Shown here one piece after another: positions 16,226 through 24,752 of a DNA stretch of 64,000 nucleotides. The translations under genes were made by a program, and so were the position numbers. The stretch's first letter is position 1. Every line of letters begins with the position of its first letter. The DNA lies in NCBI RefSeq assembly GCF_013410455.1, contig NZ_JACCFW010000001.1, forward strand, positions 2,124,929 through 2,188,928, written 5' to 3'. The notes below the pieces were generated by a model. The model was given only the letters and a program-made list of their open reading frames with translations, was not told the origin of the DNA and did no database searches. This DNA comes from Allobranchiibius huperziae (GTDB lineage Bacteria > Actinomycetota > Actinomycetes > Actinomycetales > Dermatophilaceae).

Positions 16226-17270
16226 CCTCGTCGCCCAGGCGGGCGAGGTCGGCGGCGCCGATCAGACCCGCCTCGTTGCCCAGTTCGGCCTGCACGATGT
16301 CCGCCCGCGGGCGGTACCCCCGGCCGGTCAGCGACCGCGCGAACGCCGCCCGTGCGGGATCCAGGAGCAGGTCCCCCGCCGCGCTGACGCCGCCGCCGAT
16401 CACGAAGAGCCCGGGGTCGAACGCGTTCGCGAGGTTGGCCAGGCCCACCCCGAGCCAGGTGCCTACCTCGGCGAGCAGCTCGGCTGCGGTCGCGTCCCCG
16501 CCCTGTGCGGCCTGCGTGATCATCGGCCCGGTGAGCGCGCGAGGGTCCTCCCCCACGCGCTCGGCCAGATCGGCTGCGAGCGGCGAGCCCGCGGCGATCA
16601 GCGAACGCGCCTCACGGACCAGCGCGTTGCCACTGGCGTACTGCTCCCAGCACCCCCGGTTGCCGCACTCGCAGCGGTGCCCTCCCGGCACCATCTGCAT
16701 ATGGCCGAACTCGCCGGCGATCCCGAACTCGCCGCGCTGCACCGCCCCCTGGGCGATCACCGCGCCGCCGATGCCGGTGCCGAGGTTGACCATCACGACG
16801 TGCGACCGGTCGCGGGCCGCACCGAAGCGCCACTCGGCCCAGCACGCGGCGTTCGCGTCGTTGTCGATGAAGACCGGCACGCTGAGTCGACTGCTCAGGG
16901 CGTCGCGCAACGGCTCGTGCCGCCAGGACAGGTGCGGCGCGAAGACCACCGTCGCCCGGTCGGCCGTCACGAATCCGGCAGCGCCCACCCCGACCGCGAC
17001 CGGCGCCGACCCGTGGTGGGCGTCCAGCAACTCCTCGACGACCTCCACGATCACGTTCTCGACGACGCGAGGGGACGTCGAGCGGTGCGGGGTGTCACGT
17101 CGGGCGCGTTGCTGCACCGTGCCGTCTGCCGACACCAAGCCGCCGGAGACCTTGGTGCCGCCGATGTCGATCCCGACGGCGAACTCGTCCTGGGCGAACT
17201 CGTCGGAGATCCCCGGATCGTGGGGGTCCTCGCCGTGCCCGGGGCGCGGGCCCACGGGTCCGGCGCTCAC
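16218..17270 (-). CDS. ROK-family sugar kinase (glucokinase-like), copy 1
   Basis: A 350-residue kinase with an N-terminal extension of ~30 residues, then the ATP phosphate loop GIDIGGTK and the catalytic/sugar site IDNDANAACWAE. GTGIGGAVI and the zinc motif HRCECGNRGCWEQYASG follow. These define ROK glucokinases, which phosphorylate glucose or a related hexose at C6. The GTG start overlaps the stop of the neighbouring ROK gene (GTGA). The two proteins are clear paralogues, alike over their full length except for the extra N-terminus here. Sugar specificity is not visible from sequence. Confidence 0.88.
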   Translation of the reverse strand: MSAGPVGPRPGHGEDPHDPGISDEFAQDEFAVGIDIGGTKVSGGLVSADGTVQQRARRDTPHRSTSPRVVENVIVEVVEELLDAHHGSAPVAVGVGAAGFVTADRATVVFAPHLSWRHEPLRDALSSRLSVPVFIDNDANAACWAEWRFGAARDRSHVVMVNLGTGIGGAVIAQGAVQRGEFGIAGEFGHMQMVPGGHRCECGNRGCWEQYASGNALVREARSLIAAGSPLAADLAERVGEDPRALTGPMITQAAQGGDATAAELLAEVGTWLGVGLANLANAFDPGLFVIGGGVSAAGDLLLDPARAAFARSLTGRGYRPRADIVQAELGNEAGLIGAADLARLGDEDD

Positions 17271-18217
17271 CGGTCGCCCGGGTTCACGGCGAGCGCCGCG
17301 ACGCCGATCACCCCGGCGTCGTTGCCCAGCTCCGCCCGCACGAACGACGCCACGGGCCGGTAGCCGCGCCCGGTGAGTGAGCGTCCGTACGCGCTGCGCA
17401 TCGGGTCGATCAGCAGCTCACCGGCGTCGGCGACGCCTCCGCCGATCACGAAACCCTCCGGGTCCAGCAGCGAGGCCATCGAGGAGGTGGCCTCACCCAG
17501 CCAGTTGCCGACCTGCGCGAGCAGGTCGATCGAGGCGACGTCCCCCTCGAGGGCCGCAGTGGTCACCATCGCGCCGGTCAGCTTGTCGGCGTCGCCGTCG
17601 CACAGGTCGGTCAGTCGACGGCCGAACTGGGCACCGCTGCGCACCAGCTCGCGCGCGTCCCGGGTGAGTGCGGTGCCGCTGCCATACGCCTCGACGCAGC
17701 CCCGGTTGCCGCACCCGCACAACCGGCCGCCGGGCACCAGCAGCATGTGGCCGAGCTCGCCACCGATGCCGTACGCGCCTCGGAACAGCTTGCCGTTACT
17801 CACGATTCCGCCGCCGACGCCAGTGCCCACGGTCACCATCACCATGTGGCCGAGGTCGCGACCGGCGCCGTGCACGAACTCGCCGTACGCCGCCGCGTTG
17901 GCGTCGTTCTCGATGATGACCGGCAGGTCGGTGTTGGTCGCGACCCGTTCCTTGAGCGGTTCGTCGCGCCAGGCCAGGTTCGGGGAGAAGAGCACGGTGG
18001 TGCCGGCGCGGTCGATGTAACCGGCGCACGCGACGCCCACTGCCGCGACGTCCTCGGTGTGCAGCTCGGCGATGAGTTCCGCGATCGCCGTCGCGATCGC
18101 ATCCGGCGACTGCGCAGGCGTGGAACGGCGGGCCCGCGCGACGATGCTGCCCTTCTCGTCCACGCGCCCGGCGGCGATCTTCGTCCCGCCGACGTCGATG
18201 CCGATGCTGGTGACCAT
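17267..18217 (-). CDS. ROK-family glucokinase, copy 2
   Basis: A 316-residue ROK kinase of standard length. It shows GIDVGGTKIAAG at the N-terminus, IENDANAAAYGEF at the active site, GTGVGGGIV, and the zinc-binding CGCGNRGCVEAYGSG. It is the more canonical glucokinase of the tandem pair and is probably the orthologue of Streptomyces glucose kinase. The ATG at 18217 is preceded by GAGAGG with good spacing and by the stop of the 198-residue protein gene one base upstream. Translation is therefore coupled through the operon. Longer starts would add residues that overlap the upstream gene. Confidence 0.9.
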   Translation of the reverse strand: MVTSIGIDVGGTKIAAGRVDEKGSIVARARRSTPAQSPDAIATAIAELIAELHTEDVAAVGVACAGYIDRAGTTVLFSPNLAWRDEPLKERVATNTDLPVIIENDANAAAYGEFVHGAGRDLGHMVMVTVGTGVGGGIVSNGKLFRGAYGIGGELGHMLLVPGGRLCGCGNRGCVEAYGSGTALTRDARELVRSGAQFGRRLTDLCDGDADKLTGAMVTTAALEGDVASIDLLAQVGNWLGEATSSMASLLDPEGFVIGGGVADAGELLIDPMRSAYGRSLTGRGYRPVASFVRAELGNDAGVIGVAALAVNPGDR

Positions 18218-18218
18218 G

Positions 18219-18815
18219 TCAGTGCCTCTCGGGTGCGGTGGGGTCGTCGTCGCCACGCACCGGGATCGGGATCCCGGTGTCGGCCGGGCGCGGGTCCGGT
18301 CGACCGGCCCCGTCCTCGGGGTCGTTCGTGGATGCCTTCGAGGGCGAGGCCTGCGGATCGGAGCCGCGGTCCGCGGCGATCATCTGCAGACTCCCCGCCA
18401 CCATGGCGAGCACATCGGCGACGCGCACCAGGACCTCGGGCCGCACGGTCTGCATGTACGACGCGATCCGGCACACCGGACACACCCGGCAGATCGCGTC
18501 CAGACCGGCGGTCCGTCCACAGTCGCAGGCCATCGAGGCGGGTGCAGCGGTGCCATCTGCCGCAGGTTCGTCGCCGACCGGCTGCGGCGGGGAGTCCTCC
18601 CCAGGCTCCTCTGCAACAGGCTCGGATCCGTCCCGATCGCCTGCGTCGCCGGTGCCGCCTACCCCGCCCACCCACGAGGTGAAGGCGTCGGCGAGGCGTG
18701 TCGCCTCCGCCACCAGGGCGTCGGCCGCCTCCCCGCCGTCGTCGGCCCGATGGTCATGGTCGGCAGGCTCCCGCTGCCCGGCGGGCGTGTCGTCATCCCT
18801 GGTCACGGGCCTCAT
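18219..18815 (-). CDS. Cys-rich conserved actinobacterial protein of the glucokinase operon
   Basis: A 198-residue protein with acidic, Pro-rich disordered ends and a conserved middle. This contains MACDCGRTAG and CRVCPVCRIASYMQTVRP, i.e. five Cys that could hold zinc, followed by a helix. Comparable proteins lie next to the ROK glucokinase and ArsA-like genes in Streptomyces; their function is unknown. The ATG at 18815 overlaps the end of the ArsA-like gene by 23 bp; a GTG nine bases further in is an equally likely start. Metal binding is inferred from the Cys spacing only. Confidence 0.75.
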   Translation of the reverse strand: MRPVTRDDDTPAGQREPADHDHRADDGGEAADALVAEATRLADAFTSWVGGVGGTGDAGDRDGSEPVAEEPGEDSPPQPVGDEPAADGTAAPASMACDCGRTAGLDAICRVCPVCRIASYMQTVRPEVLVRVADVLAMVAGSLQMIAADRGSDPQASPSKASTNDPEDGAGRPDPRPADTGIPIPVRGDDDPTAPERH

Positions 18816-19816
18816 CCTGCCGCACGGGTGAGAAGCGCACCGTCAGGATGCCGTCGTGCAGCCGAGCGTCCACCGGTCGGCATCGGCGCAGGGCCGTGGG
18901 CATGGTGAGGACGCTGCGGTGGCCCTGGGTCTGCAGCACGAGGTCGTCCTGCATCATCGACAGGCGCAGCTCGCGGAAGCGGACACCGGGGAGGGGCATT
19001 CGCCAGACGTAGTCCGCACCGTCGTGCTCCCAGGAGATCCCGGCGAGCCGGCCCGTGCGTGCCTGGTCGTCCAGCGCGCCGAGCTGATCGGGGACTCCAC
19101 GTCCCGTGCGCCACCGTGGCGGATCGTGCGGGCCGCTGCGCGGTCCGCCGACGACCGCGTTCACCGGGGCCCCGCCGAGCGCCATGCCGGCCACGACGCG
19201 GCGCACCTTCGCCGACGGCGCCGATCCGGCGATCACGACGGCCGTGCTGCCCTCGCCGATGAGCACCTCGCGCGCCGCGGACGCGTGAACGAGGGCGGCC
19301 CGGACCTGATCGGTGACCTGCTCGCCCGGCCATCGCGATCCCAGCGCCGCCGCGAGGAGTGGTCGGGATGTCGTGAGCCACCCCCGGCTGTGCCGGTGCG
19401 AGACGTTGCAGGACCCACGGCACGGCCCCGGCCAGGCGCACCAGGTCCACGGCACGAGGGCCGGCATCGACCACGACGACCTCGCCGGGCGGCCGCTCGG
19501 CACCGATCGCCCACAGCAGGCGCACGGTCGCGGCCTCGGTCAGGCGGGCGACCTCCGCCGCGAGCCTGGGGTCCAGGCCGACCATGTCGAGCAGCGGCGC
19601 CATCGTGCCGTCCGCGTCATCGGCGTCCCGCGGGTCCGCGGTCCGCAGCGGGCCGTCCGCCGGGGCGTCGACCAGGCGGGTCGCGTCGTCGTACGGGTCG
19701 GTGCCGAGCAGCAGCACGGATCGGCCGCGGTCGGCGTACGCGCGGGCGAGCGTTGCGGCGTAGGTCGAGCACCCCGTGCCGCCGGGACCGGCGACGAGCA
19801 CGCACTGCGCACCCAT
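18793..19816 (-). pseudogene. ArsA/GET3-related ATPase, interrupted by a one-base frameshift
   Basis: Two frames together encode one recognisable protein. The upstream frame (19816 to about 19385) starts MGAQCVLVAGPGGTGCSTYA, a P-loop variant, and continues through VVVVDAGPRAVDLVRL. The downstream frame (about 19385 to 18793) holds WLTTSRPLLAAALGSRWP, VIAGSAPSAKVRRVV and a C-terminal HSP20-like part with WRMPLPGVRF. The break falls at a run of five C (19381-19385; five G in the gene). Removing one G restores a ~340-residue product. A sequencing indel, a real mutation or frameshifting could explain it. If real, the upstream frame still runs out of frame to 18812. The gene starts within the stop of the SRPBCC gene (TGATG). 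Confidence 0.75.
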
Positions 19817-20259
19817 CAGCTCTCGCAGCGCTGCTTCAGCCCGCGCAGTGCCTGGTCGATGATGCTCTTCTCCGCCTTGCGGCGCAGCACGGCGACCACC
19901 GGAATGTTGACGTCGACGCACAGTTGGTAGGTCACCTGGGTGCGGTCGCCCGCGGGCTCCAGCTGGTAGCTGCCGTCGAGCGCGCGGATCACCGTGGACT
20001 CGACCAGCTCCCAGCTGACCGTGCCGGTGCCGTCCTCAAGGATGTCCCAGTCGTAGGCCAGCACGTAGGTGTCGCGCAGCACGCCGGCGTCCAGCTCGAA
20101 CCGCACGGTGCGTGCCCACCCGTCGGAGTCCTGCGTCAGCACCTGTGCCCGGGTGACGTTCTCGGCCCACTGGTGGTAGTCGTCGAAGTCGGCGATCACG
20201 TCGAGGACCACCGCGGGGTCCGCGGTGATGGTCATGGACGACGAGGTGCTCTGCGACAT
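19816..20259 (-). CDS. SRPBCC (polyketide cyclase/START-like) protein
   Basis: A 147-residue protein with the SRPBCC fold pattern: ADPAVVLDVIADFDDYHQW near the N-terminus, several long strands, and a C-terminal amphipathic helix rich in Lys/Arg. The fold makes a deep hydrophobic pocket for lipids or polyketides. Family members that precede an ArsA-like ATPase gene are common in actinobacteria, and the ATPase here starts within its stop codon. The ATG at 20259 has TACTGT seven bases upstream, marking it as the first, probably leaderless, gene of a six-gene operon. The ligand is unknown. Confidence 0.82.
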   Translation of the reverse strand: MSQSTSSSMTITADPAVVLDVIADFDDYHQWAENVTRAQVLTQDSDGWARTVRFELDAGVLRDTYVLAYDWDILEDGTGTVSWELVESTVIRALDGSYQLEPAGDRTQVTYQLCVDVNIPVVAVLRRKAEKSIIDQALRGLKQRCES

Positions 20260-20266
20260 AGCGCAG

Positions 20267-20272
20267 ACAGTA
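20267..20272 (-). promoter_or_regulatory. -10 box of the SRPBCC-ArsA-ROK operon
   Basis: TACTGT on the minus strand, seven bases before the first ATG of the operon. Confidence 0.5.
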
Positions 20273-20330
20273 ACGGCCGGTGATGAGTGCTCTCCCCCGC
20301 GTCCCGACGGCTGCCCGGTCGGCGCGCCGG

Positions 20331-21242
20331 TCACCCGACCGTGTGACGCAGGAACGCGGCGTAGGCCGCGCGTAGACCCGTCGTCGTGGCTCCGTCGAAG
20401 TCGGCGCCGAACGCATCCGTCGACCCGGACGAAGTCGCGAGCACGAACTGCTTCCAGGCGTTCTCGCCGAACCGGTCGACGAGGAAACTCATGTAGGCGT
20501 GCGCGTCCTGGTAGGCCCGTTGCTGCTGGCCACCGGAGAACGCCGCGTCCGGCGGCGGCCCCGCGGGCAGTCGGTCCGCGCGCACGTCGGCCGCGAGGGT
20601 GGGGCACGCCGCCCCGAGCGACAGCCCGGTCCAGCGATACGCCGTGTACTCCGCGGACCCCTCGACCACCCACCGCGCAAGTCCGGTGCGCGTCGTCTGC
20701 CGCAGCACGACGTGGGTGATCTCGTGAGCGAGGACGACGCGCTGACCCTGCGCAGTCAACCCCTGCATGACCGCCTGGCCGATGACGACCTCGCCGGAGG
20801 CGGTCGTGCTCGCGGCCAGGTCGTCGCTCTCGGGCACCCCGCCGCGGAGCCGGGCGAACTGCGCGGCGTTCGCGGCGACCTGCACCCGGACGGTGCCGGC
20901 GGCCGCGACCTGCGTCGGCCAGGTGCGGGCGACCCACGTGCGGGCGACCCGCGCCTCGGCCAGCACCTGCGCGAGCTGCGTCGTCCCGACCGACCCGGAG
21001 ACCTGCAGGCCGGCGGTGCTCAGGACGACGGTGCCGGTCGCGGCGGAGGGCGCCGAGGACCTAGAGGACGTGGCCGACCGGGAGGAAACGGACCCGGTCG
21101 ACGTGTGCACCCCGCCGCCCGGCCCCGAACCGTCGCATCCACCGAGGAGCATCGCGGCCAGCACCACGCCCGCCGCCGCCCCTGCCCGTCGGGCGCCCCC
21201 CTCGGTGGCTCGGGTGCGCTGTCCTCGCCCGATCGTCCGCAC
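20331..21242 (-). CDS. lipoprotein with gluzincin-type metalloprotease motif
   Basis: A 303-residue exported protein. The N-terminus is basic and hydrophobic with lipobox LLGGC (lipidated C36), followed by a Ser/Thr-rich spacer (about 40-70). The zinc motif HEITH (173-177) is followed after 16 residues by EGSAEY (E194/E198), a typical gluzincin third ligand. The fold resembles 'peptidase MA-like' domains. It is probably anchored outside the membrane; a substrate cannot be named. The GTG start has TAGGCT six bases upstream, suggesting leaderless transcription. A short internal duplication (VARTW repeated at about 99-108) is seen. Confidence 0.8.
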   Translation of the reverse strand: MRTIGRGQRTRATEGGARRAGAAAGVVLAAMLLGGCDGSGPGGGVHTSTGSVSSRSATSSRSSAPSAATGTVVLSTAGLQVSGSVGTTQLAQVLAEARVARTWVARTWPTQVAAAGTVRVQVAANAAQFARLRGGVPESDDLAASTTASGEVVIGQAVMQGLTAQGQRVVLAHEITHVVLRQTTRTGLARWVVEGSAEYTAYRWTGLSLGAACPTLAADVRADRLPAGPPPDAAFSGGQQQRAYQDAHAYMSFLVDRFGENAWKQFVLATSSGSTDAFGADFDGATTTGLRAAYAAFLRHTVG

Positions 21243-21248
21243 CCTGAG

Positions 21249-21254
21249 AGCCTA
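21249..21254 (-). promoter_or_regulatory. -10 box of the metalloprotease lipoprotein gene
   Basis: TAGGCT on the minus strand, six bases before the GTG. It lies within the gap downstream of the CxxC protein gene's stop. Confidence 0.6.
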
Positions 21255-21262
21255 GGTGTGAC

Positions 21263-21508
21263 TCAGCCCGTCACCCGCAGGGCGCGACCCGGCTCGCGCA
21301 CCGCCCTGGCCGCGTACGCGTCGGCCGGGCTGACCAGACCGGCCGCCACCAGCACCTCCAGCCCGCGGCGCTCCTGCTCGTCGGGCGCGAGATCGGCGTC
21401 GGCATCATGGGCGTCCGTGCGCGGGACCGGCATCTGCAGCAGCACGGTCACCATGCAGTCCGCGCAGTGGCGGTCACGGGCCGGGCAGCTTCGACATTCG
21501 ATGTGCAT
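21263..21508 (-). CDS. small double-CxxC protein
   Basis: An 81-residue protein with two CxxC pairs at the start (C5-x2-C8, C15-x2-C18), followed by a hydrophobic strand, an acidic linker and a helical tail (LEVLVAAGLVSPADAYAA). Similar short proteins lie upstream of the exonuclease/GIY-YIG gene in other actinobacteria, and here the two are divergent. The Cys pattern suggests zinc or iron-sulfur binding. AGGAAGGAG precedes the ATG with good spacing, so it is a real gene despite its size. Function unknown. Confidence 0.72.
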   Translation of the reverse strand: MHIECRSCPARDRHCADCMVTVLLQMPVPRTDAHDADADLAPDEQERRGLEVLVAAGLVSPADAYAARAVREPGRALRVTG

Positions 21509-21609
21509 CTCGGGACTCCTTCCTGTCGTCCTGTGCGCAGACGCTAGGTGCCGGGTCCGACAACCCCTTCCGACGGCGTGGCGGACGGGTGGGTGTCGGT
21601 GCACCCACC

Positions 21610-21615
21610 TAGCGT
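21610..21615 (+). promoter_or_regulatory. -10 box of the exonuclease/GIY-YIG gene
   Basis: TAGCGT with seven bases to the ATG at 21623; supports that start over the ATG at 21548. Confidence 0.6.
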
Positions 21616-21622
21616 CCGTCGT

Positions 21623-23350
21623 ATGCCGACCGCACACGCCATCCAGGCGACCTTCGACGATCTGGGCACACCGCTGTCCGGGGTCACCTTCGTCGTGGTC
21701 GACCTCGAGACGACCGGTGGCAACCCGCGATCCAACAGGATCACCGAGATCGGCGCGGTCAAGGTGCGCGGCGGCGAGGTGCTGGGCGAGTTCCAGACGC
21801 TGGTCAACCCCGGCGGTCCCATCCCGGCATTCATCTCCGTGCTCACCGGCATCACCGACTCGATGGTCGCTAGCGCACCGGGTATCGCCGCCGCGCTGCC
21901 GGCCTTCCTGGAGTTCGCGGCCGGCAGCGTGCTGGTGGCGCACAACGCACCCTTCGACATCGGCTTCCTGCGCGCCAACTGCGCCGAACTCGGCCACCCC
22001 TGGCCCGGGCACCAGGTGATCGACACCGTCCACCTCGCGCGCCAGCTGGTGAGCCGCGACGAGGTGCCCAACCGCAAGCTCGGCTCCCTGGCGCAGCTCT
22101 TCGGGGCCACCATCACCCCCGACCACCGCGCGTTGCACGACGCCCAGGCCACCGTCGACGTGCTGCACGCCCTGCTCGGGCGGGTCGGCAATCTGGGGGT
22201 GCACACCCTGGAGGAGCTCGCGTCCTACACCAGCCGGGTCCGCCCGGAGCAGCGACGTAAGCGCTACCTGGCCGACGACCTGCCCCGGGCGCCGGGTGTC
22301 TACATCTTCAAGGACGACCGTGCGCGGGTGCTCTACGTCGGCACCTCCGTCGACATCCAGCGCCGGGTCCGCAGCTACTTCACGGCGAGCGAGCATCGTT
22401 CACGGATGGCGCAGATGGTGGGGCTCGCGACCAGCGTCACCCCGATCGTGTGCGCCACGGTGCTCGAGGCCCAGGTGCGCGAGTTGCGGCTGATCGCCGA
22501 GCACAAGCCGCGGTTCAACAGGCGGTCGCGCCACCCGGAGAAGGGTGTGTGGCTGAAGCTCACTGTCGAGACCTTCCCCCGGCTCTCGGTGGTGCGCGAG
22601 ACGCGTGACGACGGCGCCGAGTACGCCGGACCGTTCGGCTCGCGCGCGATGGCCGAGATGGCGGCGGCCGCCGTGCACGAGGTGGTGCCCCTGCGGCAAT
22701 GCACGAAGCGGTTGTCCGCGACGACCACCTCCTCGTCCTGCGCGCTCGCCGAGATGGGCCGGTGCGGAGCGCCGTGCACGGGTCAGCAGAGCCCGCAGGA
22801 CTACGCCCAGGTCGCCGCGCGCGTGGCGGAGGCCATCGGTGGCGATGCCCGGCCGCTGGTCGACGATCTGCACGAGCGGATGCGCCGACTGTGCGAGAGC
22901 GAGCGCTTCGAGGAGGCAGCCACGGTGCGCGACCGGATGCTGGCCCTGGTCCGCGCCGCCGACCGCGCTCAGCGGATGGCGCCGTTGACTGCGAGCCCCG
23001 AGGTCGTGGCGGCACGCCCAGGTGCCGTCGGCGGGTGGGAGTTCGTGTGCGTGCGCTACGGCAAGCTCGCCGGCACCACGCTCAGTCCGCCCGGTGCCGA
23101 CCCGCGTCCCTACATCGACGCCCTGGTCGACTCCGCCGAGGTGGTGGCCCGCCCTGTCGGGCGCGCACCGGCGACCCATCCGGAGGAGACGGAGAAGATC
23201 CTGCGCTGGCTGGAGACCCCGCAGGTGCGGATGGTGCGGATCGAGGGTGAGTGGAGCTGCCCGGTGCACGGCGCCGGTGAGGTCCGCGAGCAGCTCGAAC
23301 CGCTGATGAGCCGCGTCGACAACGGTTTCGAGACCTCTGCGACGGCCTGA
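21623..23350 (+). CDS. DEDDh exonuclease fused to GIY-YIG (UvrC/Cho-like) nuclease
   Basis: A 575-residue two-nuclease protein. Residues ~20-185 form a DnaQ-type 3'-5' exonuclease with VVDLETTG (D27, E29), NAPFDIGFL and HRALHDAQAT. From about residue 225 a GIY-YIG domain follows (GVYIFKDDRARVLYVG), with Arg and Glu residues of the UvrC N-half and a C-terminal UVR-like region. This fusion occurs in M. tuberculosis Rv2191, and the neighbouring trpD/ctaE order agrees. It probably acts in DNA repair, but no LexA box is seen upstream. The start at 21623 is chosen from the -10 spacing and the family N-terminus FDDLGTPL. Confidence 0.9.
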   Translation: MPTAHAIQATFDDLGTPLSGVTFVVVDLETTGGNPRSNRITEIGAVKVRGGEVLGEFQTLVNPGGPIPAFISVLTGITDSMVASAPGIAAALPAFLEFAAGSVLVAHNAPFDIGFLRANCAELGHPWPGHQVIDTVHLARQLVSRDEVPNRKLGSLAQLFGATITPDHRALHDAQATVDVLHALLGRVGNLGVHTLEELASYTSRVRPEQRRKRYLADDLPRAPGVYIFKDDRARVLYVGTSVDIQRRVRSYFTASEHRSRMAQMVGLATSVTPIVCATVLEAQVRELRLIAEHKPRFNRRSRHPEKGVWLKLTVETFPRLSVVRETRDDGAEYAGPFGSRAMAEMAAAAVHEVVPLRQCTKRLSATTTSSSCALAEMGRCGAPCTGQQSPQDYAQVAARVAEAIGGDARPLVDDLHERMRRLCESERFEEAATVRDRMLALVRAADRAQRMAPLTASPEVVAARPGAVGGWEFVCVRYGKLAGTTLSPPGADPRPYIDALVDSAEVVARPVGRAPATHPEETEKILRWLETPQVRMVRIEGEWSCPVHGAGEVREQLEPLMSRVDNGFETSATA

Positions 23351-23354
23351 GTTC

Positions 23355-23360
23355 TAAGCT
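23355..23360 (+). promoter_or_regulatory. -10 box of the Lrp/AsnC-domain gene
   Basis: TAAGCT with six bases to the GTG at 23367, in the 16-bp gap after the nuclease gene. Confidence 0.6.
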
Positions 23361-23366
23361 GTCCCG

Positions 23367-23648
23367 GTGATCTCCGCCATCGTCATGATCAAGGCCGACA
23401 TCCAGCAGATTCCGGAGGTGGCCGAGGCGGTCGTGGAGATCGAGGGCGTGAGCGAGGTCTACTCCACGACCGGCGACGTCGACCTCATCGCCGTCGTCCG
23501 GGTGGCGCGCCACGAGGACCTGGCCGATGTCATCGCCGACAAGATCAACAAGATCCCCGGGATGCGCGAGTCGCAGACCCACATCGCGTTCCGCACCTAC
23601 TCCAGCGGTGACCTCGGGGCCGGCTTCTCCATCGGCCTCGACGACTGA
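23367..23648 (+). CDS. stand-alone Lrp/AsnC ligand-binding (RAM) domain protein
   Basis: A 93-residue protein that is only the amino-acid-binding/oligomerisation half of Lrp/AsnC regulators. It starts ISAIVMIKADIQQIPEV and shows the glycine turn TGDVDLIAVV, with no helix-turn-helix. Such single domains form ring or dimer assemblies and may sense amino acids; targets are unknown. It is usually found beside trpD in actinobacteria, as here (convergent, 37-bp gap). GTG start fixed by the -10 box. A role in tryptophan control is a guess from position. Confidence 0.85.
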   Translation: MISAIVMIKADIQQIPEVAEAVVEIEGVSEVYSTTGDVDLIAVVRVARHEDLADVIADKINKIPGMRESQTHIAFRTYSSGDLGAGFSIGLDD

Positions 23649-23685
23649 GCCCTGCCCCTAACCGGCCCGATCCTTCACTCGGCAG

Positions 23686-24750
23686 TCAGGCTCGACGGGT
23701 CGCCGCCACCCACTGGTCGAGCGATCGGGCGGCCGCACCGTCGTCGATGGCGGTCCGCGCCCTCGCGACACCCGCGCCGAGCGCCTCACCGAACGATGCG
23801 TGCGCGCCGAAACGACCCGACCCGTCCTCGTCGGCGACGGCCAGCGCGATGCCCGCATTGAGCACCACGGCGTCCCGCACGGGCCCCGTCGCCCCGGCGA
23901 GCACCTCGCGGACCACGCCCGCGTTGTGCACGGCATCGCCACCGCGCAGCGCGTCCGCGCCCGCCGGTGCGATCCCGACCTCAGCCGGGTCGACCCGGTG
24001 CTGGGAGATCTCGCCGTCGCGCACCCACCGCACGCTCGAGGTGGTGGCGACGCTCAACTCGTCCAGCCCGTCGTCACCCCGGAAGACCGCAGCGGCGCTT
24101 CCGCGTTCGGCGAACACCCCGGCGATCAGATCGGCCACCCGCGGGTCCGCGGCGCCCACGGCGGAGTACCGCGGCCTGGCCGGGTTGGTCAGCGGTCCGA
24201 GGATGTTGAACGCCGTCGGGATCCCCAGTTCGCGACGAGGGACCGCCGCGTAGCGCATCGAGGGATGGAAGGTCTGCGAGAAGCAGAAGGTGATGCCGAC
24301 CTCGGTGGCGATCGGTCCGATCCGGTCCGCCGGCAGATCCAGGGCGATGCCGAGCGCCTCCAGGACGTCGGCGGCGCCCGAAGAGGAGGAGGAGGCTCGA
24401 TTCCCGTGCTTGACGACCCGAGCGCCCGCGCCGGCACTCACGATCGCCGCCATCGTGGAGATGTTGACGGTGTGGGCACCATCACCGCCGGTGCCGACGA
24501 TGTCCAGGGTCGGGCCATGCACGCTGATCGGCACGGCGAAACGCCGCATCGTGTCGGCGAGGCCTCGGACCTCGCCGACCGTCTCGCCCTTGGCCCGCAG
24601 CGCGACCAGGAAACCGGCGACCTGCGCGGATGAGGCCTGCCCCGACATCACCTGGTCCATCGCCCACGATGTGTCGTCGGCGGTGAGGTCACCGCCCTGG
24701 AGCAGCGCCCCCAGCAGACGCGACCAGCTGCGGGCGGACGCGCCGGACAT
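23686..24750 (-). CDS. trpD: anthranilate phosphoribosyltransferase
   Basis: The 354-residue enzyme transfers phosphoribosyl from PRPP to anthranilate, the second step of tryptophan synthesis. The PRPP site GTGGDGAHTVN (86-96) and the KHGNRASSSSSGAADVLEAL region (114-133) are intact. The N-terminal helices (LLGALLQGGDL, AGFLVALRAKGET) are typical. The ATG follows the receiver-like gene's stop after two bases, so the two are translated together. It stands alone from other trp genes, as in M. tuberculosis (Rv2192c next to ctaE). No attenuator is visible. Confidence 0.95.
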   Translation of the reverse strand: MSGASARSWSRLLGALLQGGDLTADDTSWAMDQVMSGQASSAQVAGFLVALRAKGETVGEVRGLADTMRRFAVPISVHGPTLDIVGTGGDGAHTVNISTMAAIVSAGAGARVVKHGNRASSSSSGAADVLEALGIALDLPADRIGPIATEVGITFCFSQTFHPSMRYAAVPRRELGIPTAFNILGPLTNPARPRYSAVGAADPRVADLIAGVFAERGSAAAVFRGDDGLDELSVATTSSVRWVRDGEISQHRVDPAEVGIAPAGADALRGGDAVHNAGVVREVLAGATGPVRDAVVLNAGIALAVADEDGSGRFGAHASFGEALGAGVARARTAIDDGAAARSLDQWVAATRRA

Positions 24751-24752
24751 CA

